Shown here: positions 1 to 8,700 of the stretch, in pieces
How positions within the stretch are numbered: position 1 is the stretch's first letter
How the letters are laid out: each line of letters starts with the position of its first letter
Source: JACNLN01 sp964626495
GTDB taxonomy: Bacteria > Fidelibacterota > Marinisomatia > Marinisomatales > CAZVFT01
DNA: 14,094 nt
Assembly (NCBI GenBank): GCA_964626495.1
Contig: CAZVFT010000066.1
Span: 1 to 14,094 of the forward strand
Reading direction: 5' to 3'
Translations under genes and position numbers: made by a program
Notes under the pieces: model-generated
The model's input: the letters and a program-made list of their open reading frames with translations, nothing else
Told to the model about the DNA's origin: nothing
The model's database searches: none

Positions 1-93
1 GGTGCATGGCAGTTATTTCTAAAATTTACCTGATATTTCGGGGGAAGTTCAGTTAGATTTCTCCTTGATTAGGTAATTGGTTAATTATTAAGT

Positions 94-108
94 TTAACAT
101 TATGTTAA
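94..108. promoter_or_regulatory. Perfect 15-bp palindrome, possible operator
   Basis: TTAACAT-T-ATGTTAA is a perfect 7-1-7 inverted repeat about 140 bases upstream of the GWxTD gene. Its length and symmetry resemble a binding site for a dimeric regulator. The surrounding DNA is very AT-rich, so chance is a real alternative, and no regulator gene lies nearby. Confidence 0.3.
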
Positions 109-142
109 TATATATACACTAATATGTCAAGCACTTCTTATC

Positions 143-206
143 TTAATTTTTAATTATTGATTACTGAATTTGAAAAAATTTATATTTTGCAAAAATTAAA
201 AATTAA
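143..206 (+). repeat. AT-only inverted repeat in the leader of the GWxTD gene
   Basis: Bases 143-155 (TTAATTTTTAATT) can pair with 194-206 (AATTAAAAATTAA), leaving a 38-base loop. All pairs are A-T, so a stable RNA hairpin is unlikely. It overlaps the promoter candidate at 157-186. It may simply reflect base composition. Confidence 0.25.
157..186 (+). promoter_or_regulatory. Weak promoter candidate for the GWxTD gene
   Basis: TTGATT (157-162) and TATATT (181-186) are separated by 18 bases, and the start codon lies about 60 bases further on. The -10-like hexamer and the spacing match the better candidate at 1658-1687. The region is so AT-rich that such matches are expected often. The Bacteroidota-type TAnnTTTG box is not clearly present. 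Confidence 0.28.
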
Positions 207-248
207 ACGTTGAAAGATATATTACATCAAATAAAAAATAAGAGATAA

Positions 249-1634
249 GTGAAAAAAATAATATTCTCTATCCTTGTACTTTCCTTTTTTGCGCATCATT
301 GTTTGTTATTTGCTATTTCCTATGGATCTTTCTATGTTGATATAGATGCGGCTCAGTTTCGGTATAGTGAGAATGAAAATTATTTGGAAATATATTATGG
401 TTTTAATGAATCAAATCTAACCTATATCAAAAAGAATGATATATATGAGGGTAGCATCTTGATGAATGTGGTAATCAAATCAGCAAAAGATGATTCGTTG
501 ATTATTAACAATATATGGAAAATTCCTCATACTGTTTTAGATACCAGCAAAATGGATATTGAAAATATGGTAATTGGTGTCATTGGGTTGGCAATACCAG
601 TTAATTCACATATATTGACGGTAACAGTTTTTGATGAAAATAATCACTCTCGACGTAGTAATGCATCTTATTTACTTGAAGAAAAACAATTCACTGATGA
701 TAATATTTCCATTAGTGATATTGAACTATGTTCATCCATTGAAACTGAAACTAAGGACAATAGAAGTATTTTCTACAAAAACACGTTTAAAGTGATTCCA
801 AACCCAGGTAACGTGTTCGGTATCAGTCTTCCTAAACTTTATTACTATGTTGAGGTTTATAATTTGTTATCTTCATCACATAAGGGTATTTATCAAGTTA
901 GTATATCTATCCATAATTCGATGGGTGAAGATAAGTTTAGTAAGGAACAGGAGAAACGACGACTAACCGAATCGAGCGTGGAAACAGGTTATTTTGACGT
1001 ATCTTCCCTGCATAGTGGTTCGTATCAATTTAATTTTACTATTATTGATACAACAGAGGATATAACTGCTATATCTGGTAAGAAATTTTTTATTTATAAT
1101 CCTATTATTATGGATTCCTCATCTGAAATTTCGTTGAGCGAACTGGATATTATACAATATAAGGATAAAAGTGAAGCTGAACTTGACAGGGAATTTAAAA
1201 TGACAAAATATATTAGAGGTGATGAAGAACAGGCACATTATGATGCAATATCTTTGATATCTGAAAAGAGAAGATTTCTTGTTGAATTCTGGAAAAAGTA
1301 TGATCCAACTCCTGAGACAGTAAGAAATGAGATTAAAATTGACTATCTTCAAAAAGTAGAATATGCAAACAATCAGTATCACATAGGTCAGAAAGATGGA
1401 TGGGATACGGATCGTGGTCGAATACTTCTTACGTATGGATACCCAGATGAATATGATCGACATGACAGTGAGATGGGATACAAGCCCTACGAAATCTGGC
1501 ATTATTACAACATTCAGGGGGGTGTTTATTTTGTGTTTGGTGATATTTTTGGATTTGGAAATTACATACTATTACACTCAACACATCGTAACGAATTGAG
1601 TGATGTTAACTGGAAATTTCACCTTAGGAATTAA
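249..1634 (+). CDS. Exported GWxTD-domain protein
   Basis: This 461-residue protein starts at a GTG preceded by a weak AAGAG-like site (240-244). The start is chosen because it gives a signal peptide: two lysines, then a hydrophobic run to about residue 22 (cleavage probably after LFA). Residues 23 to about 340 look like extended beta-structure with motifs such as VEVYN. The C-terminal part, about 320-461, is the GWxTD domain: G384-W385-D386-T387-D388 followed by RGR and YGYPDE, the hallmark of the family, then the aromatic stretch YEIWHYY. Known GWxTD proteins of FCB bacteria and Acidobacteria have a similar size and layout, and their molecular role is not established. It probably acts in the periplasm or at the outer membrane. 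It lies 202 bases upstream of the five-gene operon and appears to be transcribed separately. The gene is visibly more AT-rich than the operon. The domain call is secure; the function is unknown. Confidence 0.9.
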   Translation: MKKIIFSILVLSFFAHHCLLFAISYGSFYVDIDAAQFRYSENENYLEIYYGFNESNLTYIKKNDIYEGSILMNVVIKSAKDDSLIINNIWKIPHTVLDTSKMDIENMVIGVIGLAIPVNSHILTVTVFDENNHSRRSNASYLLEEKQFTDDNISISDIELCSSIETETKDNRSIFYKNTFKVIPNPGNVFGISLPKLYYYVEVYNLLSSSHKGIYQVSISIHNSMGEDKFSKEQEKRRLTESSVETGYFDVSSLHSGSYQFNFTIIDTTEDITAISGKKFFIYNPIIMDSSSEISLSELDIIQYKDKSEAELDREFKMTKYIRGDEEQAHYDAISLISEKRRFLVEFWKKYDPTPETVRNEIKIDYLQKVEYANNQYHIGQKDGWDTDRGRILLTYGYPDEYDRHDSEMGYKPYEIWHYYNIQGGVYFVFGDIFGFGNYILLHSTHRNELSDVNWKFHLRN

Positions 1635-1657
1635 ATACTCATTATTTTTTGAAATTC

Positions 1658-1687
1658 TTGACATATAGGCGTGAAGATGTTTATATT
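1658..1687 (+). promoter_or_regulatory. Promoter candidate for the five-gene operon
   Basis: TTGACA (1658-1663), a perfect -35 consensus, is followed after 18 bases by TATATT (1682-1687), five of six matches to TATAAT. TTATAT one base earlier would give a 17-base spacer. It lies in the only sizeable gap before the operon. Transcription would begin near 1695, leaving a leader of about 140 bases in which no known riboswitch is recognisable. Promoter consensus in this lineage is not certain. Confidence 0.45.
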
Positions 1688-1804
1688 AGAAGCAAATAAA
1701 TGGCAGGGTGTTTATTTTTATAGCGTGATTCTTTCAATGAAATCAAAAATCTATTTTAGTTGGAGAGGGTACAGAGCACTTGCATTTTCCATGAGATATA
1801 TTTT

Positions 1805-1819
1805 CTTAATTAAATTAAG
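1805..1819. repeat. Perfect palindrome just before the lipoprotein RBS, partly repeated before the receptor gene
   Basis: CTTAATT-A-AATTAAG is a perfect 7-1-7 palindrome ending two bases before AGGAG (1822-1826), the ribosome-binding site of the lipoprotein gene. Fourteen of its bases (1806-1819) recur with one mismatch at 2607-2620. It could be an operator or an element that affects translation, or a product of AT-rich composition. Confidence 0.3.
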
Positions 1820-1836
1820 TTAGGAGCGAGTCCAAA

Positions 1837-2592
1837 ATGAAAAAATACCTAATGTTCCTTCCGATCATTCTCATTTTTGTAATCTTCAGTTGTGTGGATA
1901 TAGAAACAACAAATATAACGACTCAGGATTATCAATCTGAAGTGAGATTTGCTAATTTAACCGGCTTGGGTACAGCTACAGTAACTGTACAGGATACAAT
2001 CCAGGATGAAAGCTGGTCATTTGGTAGTCTTAATATTGGTGAGGCAAGTGAATATACGGAAATTAATTCTGGTTCCCGAACTGTTGTTGTTGACTTTCCT
2101 AATGGGAATGCAGATACCACGATGCTCATTGTGTTTTCATCAGAAAAAAAAGGAACCGTCTTCATAACAGGGGACACAACAGAGATAAAATATATCAATT
2201 CCGTAGAACGTTATACTTTTGATTCAACACCTACTTATTCAGATTCGATTATTGTTCGAGTATTCAACGGTTTTTGGGGTCGTGATACTGTATCTGTGAG
2301 AAGTCTTTATACTCTTTTAGATACAGTTTCCATCAGTTATGATACTGTATCCACCGAACCACTTGAAATAGATACAATCTATACCACGGAGATTCTAGAA
2401 GAAGATTCTCTAATTGTAGATGATCTGCTGTATGGAAAGGCTTCATCGTATCAAATATCTATAGACGGTACCTATATTATTACGGTTGACACAAGTGGTG
2501 TCGCGATCTTTTCCGATACATTAGTATTTGATAATAATAAGCGCTACACTATGGCAGTGTTTAATACTGTAGAAATGTTTGAGGACGATTAG
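1837..2592 (+). CDS. DUF4397-like lipoprotein with two related halves
   Basis: This 251-residue protein begins at an ATG ten bases after AGGAG. Residues 1-18 form a lipoprotein signal (two lysines, hydrophobic core, I16-F17-S18 before C19), so mature protein should be lipidated at C19 and membrane-anchored. The rest is beta-rich and contains two related units. Unit one begins VRFAN (36-40) and has GEASEY (68-73) followed by a strand ending near DFPNG. Unit two begins VRVFNG (140-145) and has GKASSY (200-205) followed by a similar strand and RYTMAVFN near the C-terminus. This pattern resembles DUF4397, an extracellular beta-sandwich family of unknown function. Unit two carries an acidic Thr/Ser-rich insertion with DTVS at 150-153, 162-165 and 169-172. 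It is the first gene of the probable operon, 59 bases before the TonB-dependent receptor, so it may be a surface partner of that receptor. The lipoprotein call is firm; the DUF4397 assignment is made by eye. Confidence 0.75.
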   Translation: MKKYLMFLPIILIFVIFSCVDIETTNITTQDYQSEVRFANLTGLGTATVTVQDTIQDESWSFGSLNIGEASEYTEINSGSRTVVVDFPNGNADTTMLIVFSSEKKGTVFITGDTTEIKYINSVERYTFDSTPTYSDSIIVRVFNGFWGRDTVSVRSLYTLLDTVSISYDTVSTEPLEIDTIYTTEILEEDSLIVDDLLYGKASSYQISIDGTYIITVDTSGVAIFSDTLVFDNNKRYTMAVFNTVEMFEDD

Positions 2593-2606
2593 TTTCGTTG
2601 AATTGT

Positions 2607-2620
2607 TTAATTAAATTTAG
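2607..2620. repeat. Second copy of the leader 14-mer
   Basis: TTAATTAAATTTAG here matches TTAATTAAATTAAG at 1806-1819 in 13 of 14 positions, and contains the perfect palindrome TTTAATTAAA (2606-2615). It lies in the short gap between the lipoprotein and the receptor gene. Both sites are close upstream of a start codon. Confidence 0.25.
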
Positions 2621-2639
2621 TGAAGCAGTAAAAAAATAT

Positions 2640-2644
2640 GGGGA
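2640..2644 (+). promoter_or_regulatory. Ribosome-binding site that decides the receptor start
   Basis: GGGGA ends seven bases before ATG 2652. The same reading frame is open back to a TTG at 2598, but that start has no purine-rich site and would put a charged 18-residue extension before an otherwise standard signal peptide. ATG 2652 is therefore preferred. Confidence 0.6.
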
Positions 2645-2651
2645 AAATAAA

Positions 2652-5600
2652 ATGACAAAAAAGATACTTCAGAGTTTAATATTGATGGTACTTCTTGTTT
2701 CAACAGCTTTTGCCCAGTATGGTAAAATGAGTGGCTCAGTTATAGATAGAGAGACGGGAGAACCGTTAATTGGTGCTAATGTAATTATTGTTGGGACTAC
2801 AATGGGCGCTGCAACTGATATCAATGGCCATTTTGTTATTCTCAATGTTCCTCCCGGGACACATGCTCTCAAGGTCACTTATGTTGGATATCAGGAAGTT
2901 ACCGTTAGCAATATCAGGGTTGTGGCTGGATTGACCGCATTTGTAGAAAACATTAAAACACCTTCTGTGGCTATTGAGACGGAACCGATTTTTGTTGTGG
3001 CTGAACGGCCATTGATTGAAAAAAGCGCCACGAATGCTATTCGTATTACGAGCTCAGAGGACATAGAAAATTTACCTGTCCGAGGAGCCGAAGCATATTT
3101 CACTCTTCAACCAGGTGTGGTTCTCCAGAATGACCGCATTCATATACGCGGTAGTCGTAGTGATGAAGTCGGTTATGTAATTGAAGGTGCCTCAGTAAAA
3201 AATATTGTTGATCGCGATGGTGGATCTATTATCAATACAATTCCAGAAGCCCTTGAGGAAGTGTTAGTCCAGGCTGGTGGTTATTCTGCTCAATTTGGAG
3301 GTGCCAACGCAGGTATTGTTCAGCAAAACTTTAAAACGGGAACGAGAGACTACCATGCAACTATCCAGTTTGAAACGGATAATTTTGGGAATTATCCTGG
3401 CGAGAAAGCGTTAGGAGCGTTTTCATATGGTTACAATGATATTGTCGCAACTATTAGTGGTCCCCTTTTACTGAAAAATGTTAGATTTTTCCTTTCTGGT
3501 GAAAATCGCTTCATCCGTGACTACACTCCAACTTTTTGGGATGGATCTCCCGAAAACTGGTCTGGTGTGGATGCTGATGGTAATCCGATTCCAGTAGATA
3601 CATTGTACGACACAGGACTCCGAGGTGGTGCACCTCACTGGGCTTCAGCAGATGAACCTGATTTTGAAGTTCTATCTATGCATTCTGGGAATATACCGTC
3701 ACGGTTCCGTAATAGATACACCTTTAACGGTACGTTACTTTTTGATTTGAAAAAACTTCAGATCAGAACAGCTAGCGTATACTCCTTTCAACAAGAGAGA
3801 AACAATGAACTTCCCATTAGAAATCTTTTTGCTCAGGAACGTCTTCCATTGAGAGATGAAAGTGAAATAATGATCAACACGAAACTAAACTACTTTTTCA
3901 ACCCGAAGACATTTCTTGAAGTCAATGTAAATTTTCTTGACGATAGGTCCAAAACGTATGATCCCTATTTTAAAGATGATGTTCTTCTTTACAGCGACAG
4001 TCTTGCAGCAGCTCAATACGGTTGGACATACAGATCTTACTCTGGCCAGCCGAAAGACTACGATTTTTATGGATTTCCATTCCGCCGTCCAGGTCGCCAG
4101 ATGACAAATTTCTATAAGAGTCAACGGGAATATTGGGGAGGAGGAGCAGCGCTAACTTCTCAAATTGGGAAACATGAATTGAGACTCGGTGGAGAATTGA
4201 CGAATTGGACAGTTAGGAACTACTCGCTGGGTCGTCTCGGTTCGCTTCTTGGCTATATTCGACTAAGTCCAGATGATGTGAGGGATGCAGATGAATTAGC
4301 AACAATTATACGCGTACAATCAAAACCAAATATTTATGGATTTGATGAATTTGGGAACGTGATTGAGGAAGGTAAGGATGGTCCTAAAAATCCATCATTT
4401 AGAGCAGCCTACATTCAAGACAAAATCCAATTTGATGACCTTATTATCAATGCGGGACTACGTTACGATTATATCTTTATGGATGACTGGGAGTTTGTTG
4501 ATCCTCTGGAACCTGACTTCGATCTGGATGAATTTACCATCCCCGATACGACACAGGACGGTGAAGAAAATTTTAGGAAATCAAAAGCGCATGAATATTT
4601 ATCACCTCGTATTGGTTTTTCATTTCCCGTAACAGATAAAACGGTTTTTCATCTGCAGTACGGAAAGTTCGTTCAGCCTCCGGGACTGGATGTTGCCTAT
4701 CGAGGACTTGCGTATTCAGCTTTCATCTTTTCAGGTGGATACTATTTTACCAACCCCATTGGGTATGACCTGGAACCTGAAAGATCAACTCAATATGAGG
4801 TAGGATTTAGTCAACAGTTTACTGATTTTGCTGCATTTGATGTAACAGCATTTTACAAGGATATTAAAGGGCAGATTCAGTACGACTTAATTGATACGGC
4901 TCCAGGATATCGAATCGGGCAATATCCTGTCTATTCCAACAAGGACTATGCAATTACAAAGGGTTTCGAGTTTCAGCTTCGCATTCGTCGCATTAACCGA
5001 ATAATGGGTCAAATTAACTACACTATCTCTAGTGCCAGAGGTACCAACTCATTTACTCAGAGTGCAGGTGGAGCAATCGAAGGTCCCGGGCAACTTGCCC
5101 CGAAAATTACCGTTCCATTAGATTTTGACCAAACTCACAGGGGTTCTGTGAATCTTGATTACCGTTTTGGTAGGGGAGATGGTGGGCCAATTCTCGAACA
5201 ATCAGGACTCAACATTCTGTTTACATTCAACAGTGGTCACCGTTATACGCTTGCTGAGAGCCCAGGTGGACTTGGTCAGGAAGATGCCGCAACGGGCGCA
5301 ATACTGAATAACATAGACGCACGTCAGAGAGCACCTCTCGAAGCCATTAATTCCTCCACGACTCCGTGGGTATTTAATATTGATATGCGGCTGGATAAAA
5401 CTATCGATATTGCAGGAGTTGGCGTCAACTTCTATTTATATGTCCAGAACCTGCTAAACCGGCAGAATGTCATAAATGTCTATTATGCGACAGGAAATGC
5501 ATATACCGATGGTTTTCTAAATAGTGAGGCAGCACAATCAATAATAGATACATACGGTGAACAATTTGCAGACCTTTATCAGTGGGCTAATCTTGAGAAT

Positions 5601-5684
5601 CGGCAGCATAACTGGTGGATGAACGATTGGGATTTATTTTTTAAACCAATGCAAGTTCGTTTTGGGATCAATGTGGAGATCTAA
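2652..5684 (+). CDS. TonB-dependent outer-membrane receptor with carboxypeptidase-regulatory-like domain
   Basis: The product is a 1010-residue outer-membrane transporter that would import a ligand using TonB-ExbBD energy. Residues 1-21 are a signal peptide (cleavage after AFA). Residues 25 to about 92 form a carboxypeptidase-regulatory-like domain (GSVIDRETGEPLIGANV, then GHF, PPG and VGYQEV), as in SusC/RagA-type receptors. Residues 131-230 are the plug (DIENLPVRG, then IHIRGSRSDEVGYVIEG, then AQFGGANAGIV). From about 240 to 1010 is the barrel, with the usual C-terminal signatures YDLEPERSTQYEVGF and FDVTAFYKDIKGQI and a final strand RFGINVEI. The length is normal for the family. No clear TonB box is seen. 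It lies 59 bases after the lipoprotein gene and 32 before the 1115-residue protein, within one probable operon. No SusD gene follows, so a classical glycan-uptake SusCD pair is not supported. The substrate is unknown. Confidence 0.93.
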   Translation: MTKKILQSLILMVLLVSTAFAQYGKMSGSVIDRETGEPLIGANVIIVGTTMGAATDINGHFVILNVPPGTHALKVTYVGYQEVTVSNIRVVAGLTAFVENIKTPSVAIETEPIFVVAERPLIEKSATNAIRITSSEDIENLPVRGAEAYFTLQPGVVLQNDRIHIRGSRSDEVGYVIEGASVKNIVDRDGGSIINTIPEALEEVLVQAGGYSAQFGGANAGIVQQNFKTGTRDYHATIQFETDNFGNYPGEKALGAFSYGYNDIVATISGPLLLKNVRFFLSGENRFIRDYTPTFWDGSPENWSGVDADGNPIPVDTLYDTGLRGGAPHWASADEPDFEVLSMHSGNIPSRFRNRYTFNGTLLFDLKKLQIRTASVYSFQQERNNELPIRNLFAQERLPLRDESEIMINTKLNYFFNPKTFLEVNVNFLDDRSKTYDPYFKDDVLLYSDSLAAAQYGWTYRSYSGQPKDYDFYGFPFRRPGRQMTNFYKSQREYWGGGAALTSQIGKHELRLGGELTNWTVRNYSLGRLGSLLGYIRLSPDDVRDADELATIIRVQSKPNIYGFDEFGNVIEEGKDGPKNPSFRAAYIQDKIQFDDLIINAGLRYDYIFMDDWEFVDPLEPDFDLDEFTIPDTTQDGEENFRKSKAHEYLSPRIGFSFPVTDKTVFHLQYGKFVQPPGLDVAYRGLAYSAFIFSGGYYFTNPIGYDLEPERSTQYEVGFSQQFTDFAAFDVTAFYKDIKGQIQYDLIDTAPGYRIGQYPVYSNKDYAITKGFEFQLRIRRINRIMGQINYTISSARGTNSFTQSAGGAIEGPGQLAPKITVPLDFDQTHRGSVNLDYRFGRGDGGPILEQSGLNILFTFNSGHRYTLAESPGGLGQEDAATGAILNNIDARQRAPLEAINSSTTPWVFNIDMRLDKTIDIAGVGVNFYLYVQNLLNRQNVINVYYATGNAYTDGFLNSEAAQSIIDTYGEQFADLYQWANLENRQHNWWMNDWDLFFKPMQVRFGINVEI

Positions 5685-5716
5685 AAATTTCATTAAGTTA
5701 ACAGGAGAATAATATC

Positions 5717-8700
5717 ATGATCAAAAGGGTAATTAGTTTATTGCTGATAACACTTTTTCTCCTTGCTTCCGGTGTAGCTCGGGAGATGGAGGGAACAACC
5801 CCATCCAACCTGTATAGACCCACAAATGAGGTTGGAGGGCCGGATCAAACGGTTATTAACATCAACAATTTAACCATATGGCTTAGAGGTGACGGATTCC
5901 ACGATTGGACTGTTGACGCTGCCTGGAATGGAACATTTCCCAAAGGAACTGCAGGAGCCATCTTTTCAGATGGTATTCTTTGGGGCAGTAAGGTGAATGA
6001 TGGTGGAGAAAAATTAATCCGAGTAGGAGGGAATACGCATTCTTACGGGAATATGGTCGGTGCAATTCAGACGGATGAAGCTGGGGATGTTATTGGTCAA
6101 GAAGATTCTGAAGCTGATTCAATCCGTCCTTACCGTGTCCGTCCGGACTTTCAGACAGCTGACCTTACCGATGATGCTGCAAATTATTTCCTCATCCCTA
6201 CCGATGATGTTACCAGTAGTAATATTGAAGAGATATACGAACAGTATGAAATTGACTGGGTAAATTGGCGAGCAGGAGTCGGTGCTCCTTTCGATGACCG
6301 TGATGGAAACGGGAAATATGAACCTGATCCAGATGAGGATGGTGTCTATGCTGAATTGGAGGTGGATGCCAACGGTGACACAACTTATATTGAAGATATT
6401 CCTGGAATCCCAGGTGCTCATCAGACACTATGGACAGTGTATAATGATCTTGATGAGGGTGTTGTACAGGCTTTTTATGGGTCCCCTTCCACTGGTGTTG
6501 AGGTGCAAGAAACATACTGGGCTTATGCCCTCGAACCACCTCTTGGGAATACAGTTTTCAAGAGAGTTCGAATCATTTATAAAGGGAAAGTAGATACACC
6601 TTCTGGTTCTGATCTCGAAGATATGTATATCATGCAGTGGTCGGACCCTGACCTGGGCCAGTATTCAGATGATTATCTTGGATGTGATACGACCCTGAGT
6701 CTTGGATATGTTTATAACGCCAGTAATAGTGATGCGGTATGGGATGCTTGGGGGATGAAACCACCAGCAGCAGGTTACGATTTCTTTCAGGGTCCCCTTG
6801 TTTACACTGGTGAGGATACCGATACTACTGCAATTTTTGACTTGAAGAAAATGCCACCGGGTTATATAAATCTTCCTATGACTACCTTTGTTTTCTTCGC
6901 TGCTGGGTCTCCACGCGGTGACCCTCCGGGTGATTATGATGGTACTTTACAATGGTATAACCTTATGAGAGGCTGTGAGCCAGATCCGGGATATCCAAGT
7001 TGTGATCCTCTAATAGATGAGAACGGAAACATAACTCAATTTGAGCTGACAGGTGATCCTGTTAAGGGTACGGGGGACCTGGATGGGAAACCTACTACAG
7101 AAAATCTAATGCGATTTCCTCCTGGGGACCGTAGAATGTGTATTTCCAGTGGTCCATTTAACATGTCCTTAGGAGATACACAGGAGGTGGTGATTGCTAT
7201 GATTGGAGCAGCTGGCGAAACCTATCTTCAGAGTGTGGATCTTTTAAAGTATTATGATGGAAAGGTTCAGGAGGCTTATGACAATCTTTTCGACCTACCG
7301 TCTCCTCCTCCCCCACCTAAACTAAGAATCATTGAACTCGATGAGGAACTGGTTCTTGAGTGGGAATCAGATGAAGAGGCTGTTGAAGCAACAGAAAGCA
7401 GTTATATCAAAGGTTATAAATTCGAAGGTTATAATGTATACCAGTTTCCCACTGCCACTGCCTCTAAAGAAGACGCTAAAGTGTTGGCCAGATTCGATCT
7501 GATAAATGATGTAGCATCAATTTTTCAAGATGAATTCAGCATGGAATATGGTTCTACAATAAATGTGCCTGTTCAAAAAGGGTCTAACAGTGGCATCACG
7601 CGTTATCTGAGTATTACGGAGGACATGTTTACTGGTCGTTCATTAATAAATGGCAAGGCATATTACTTTGCTGTAACTGCTTACAGTCAGAACCAGGATC
7701 CAAATGTGACTACAAAAGCCCTTGAAAGTCCATACTCCCAGTCCCTTAGATCAGCCAGACCCCACGCCCCGAATCCACAGACGATATATCCCAACTCTAT
7801 AGGAGATACCCTTGTCATTGAGAATGTAGTAGGTCAGAACGATGCCGTAGTGTATCCAAAAATTATAGATCCTGAATCCGAAGCAGGTCAGGAATATGAA
7901 ATATGTTTTACGGTGGATGCTGGTACAAAGACCTGGGACTTTGTGCTTGTTGATGTGACTCCTGAGGATACATTGATGTCTGATGTACTTGTGTATAATC
8001 CATACGGGGCAAATGTCATTGGTGCCGATACTGTATATCGTTTTCCAGGGGATTATGGCGGTTTTTCTCTGTATGTAAAAGATGCCCCATCCGGTATTAA
8101 ATCTGTTACAGAAGGGGGACAAAATGTTTTAGGGAAACCAAATCCGACTGGTGAATACTATCTCTCTGGTTCACTCAAGGGTTTAGAAGGTGGAGCTATT
8201 GACGAACACAATTACGAAATACGCTTTACATCTACTGGGAGTTATGCACTAGCAGGTGCTCCAGACTGTTATCTTACCCAGACGTTCTGGTCCCATGTCC
8301 CCTTTGAAGTATATGATTTAGGTGAGACTGAAAGTGATACTGATGATGTCCAGCTTTTTGCATACTTTCAAGATGCGGGTGAAGATAGTACATGGAATAC
8401 TGAAGGTAATGATCAAATAGATGGATACTCTGTATTTGATAACCTTGCAATTGCTAAAGTAGAATACAGTGAAGAAGGATTTGATGGTATTGATAATGAT
8501 AATGACGGAAAGATTGATGGTGAGGATACAAATGAACCACCCGATAAGGTGAGAATTTATATGCCATCAACTTTTAAATCTGTTCAAAATATTTTATTTG
8601 TTGATAAAACGGACACTGGTAATGATCCATCCACAGGTACAACGATCCTTTTTGGTACGTATAAGGGAATCAAGGATGGCGATGTTAAAGGTTTTACCCT

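Noticed and set aside
1..60. Possible C-terminal tail of an upstream gene
   Set aside because: All three forward frames stop within the first 60 bases (20-22, 31-33 and 52-54), and the few residues left match nothing recognisable.
1119..1502. Open frame of 127 codons on the minus strand inside the GWxTD gene
   Set aside because: It lies wholly opposite the GWxTD domain, whose motif is conserved, and its hydrophobic translation is what an AT-rich antisense frame gives. No ribosome-binding site or family signature.
1695..1836. Riboswitch in the long leader of the operon
   Set aside because: No known riboswitch core or strong stem was recognised; the only clear structure is the A/T palindrome at 1805-1819.
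2598..2651. TTG start extending the TonB receptor by 18 residues
   Set aside because: No ribosome-binding site before it, and the extension would precede a complete signal peptide that starts at ATG 2652 with GGGGA at the right distance.
5885..5899. RGD tripeptide in the 1115-residue protein as an adhesion motif
   Set aside because: A three-residue match in a protein this large is expected by chance, and the context (LRGDGFHDW) gives no sign of an exposed integrin-type loop.
6119..6593. Several overlapping open frames on both strands inside the 1115-residue gene
   Set aside because: They are low-complexity shadow frames of an Asp/Gly-rich coding region, overlap one another, and have no signal peptide or motif.
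7751..8122. Minus-strand open frame of 123 codons
   Set aside because: Antisense to a continuous, well-supported coding sequence; no plausible start context.
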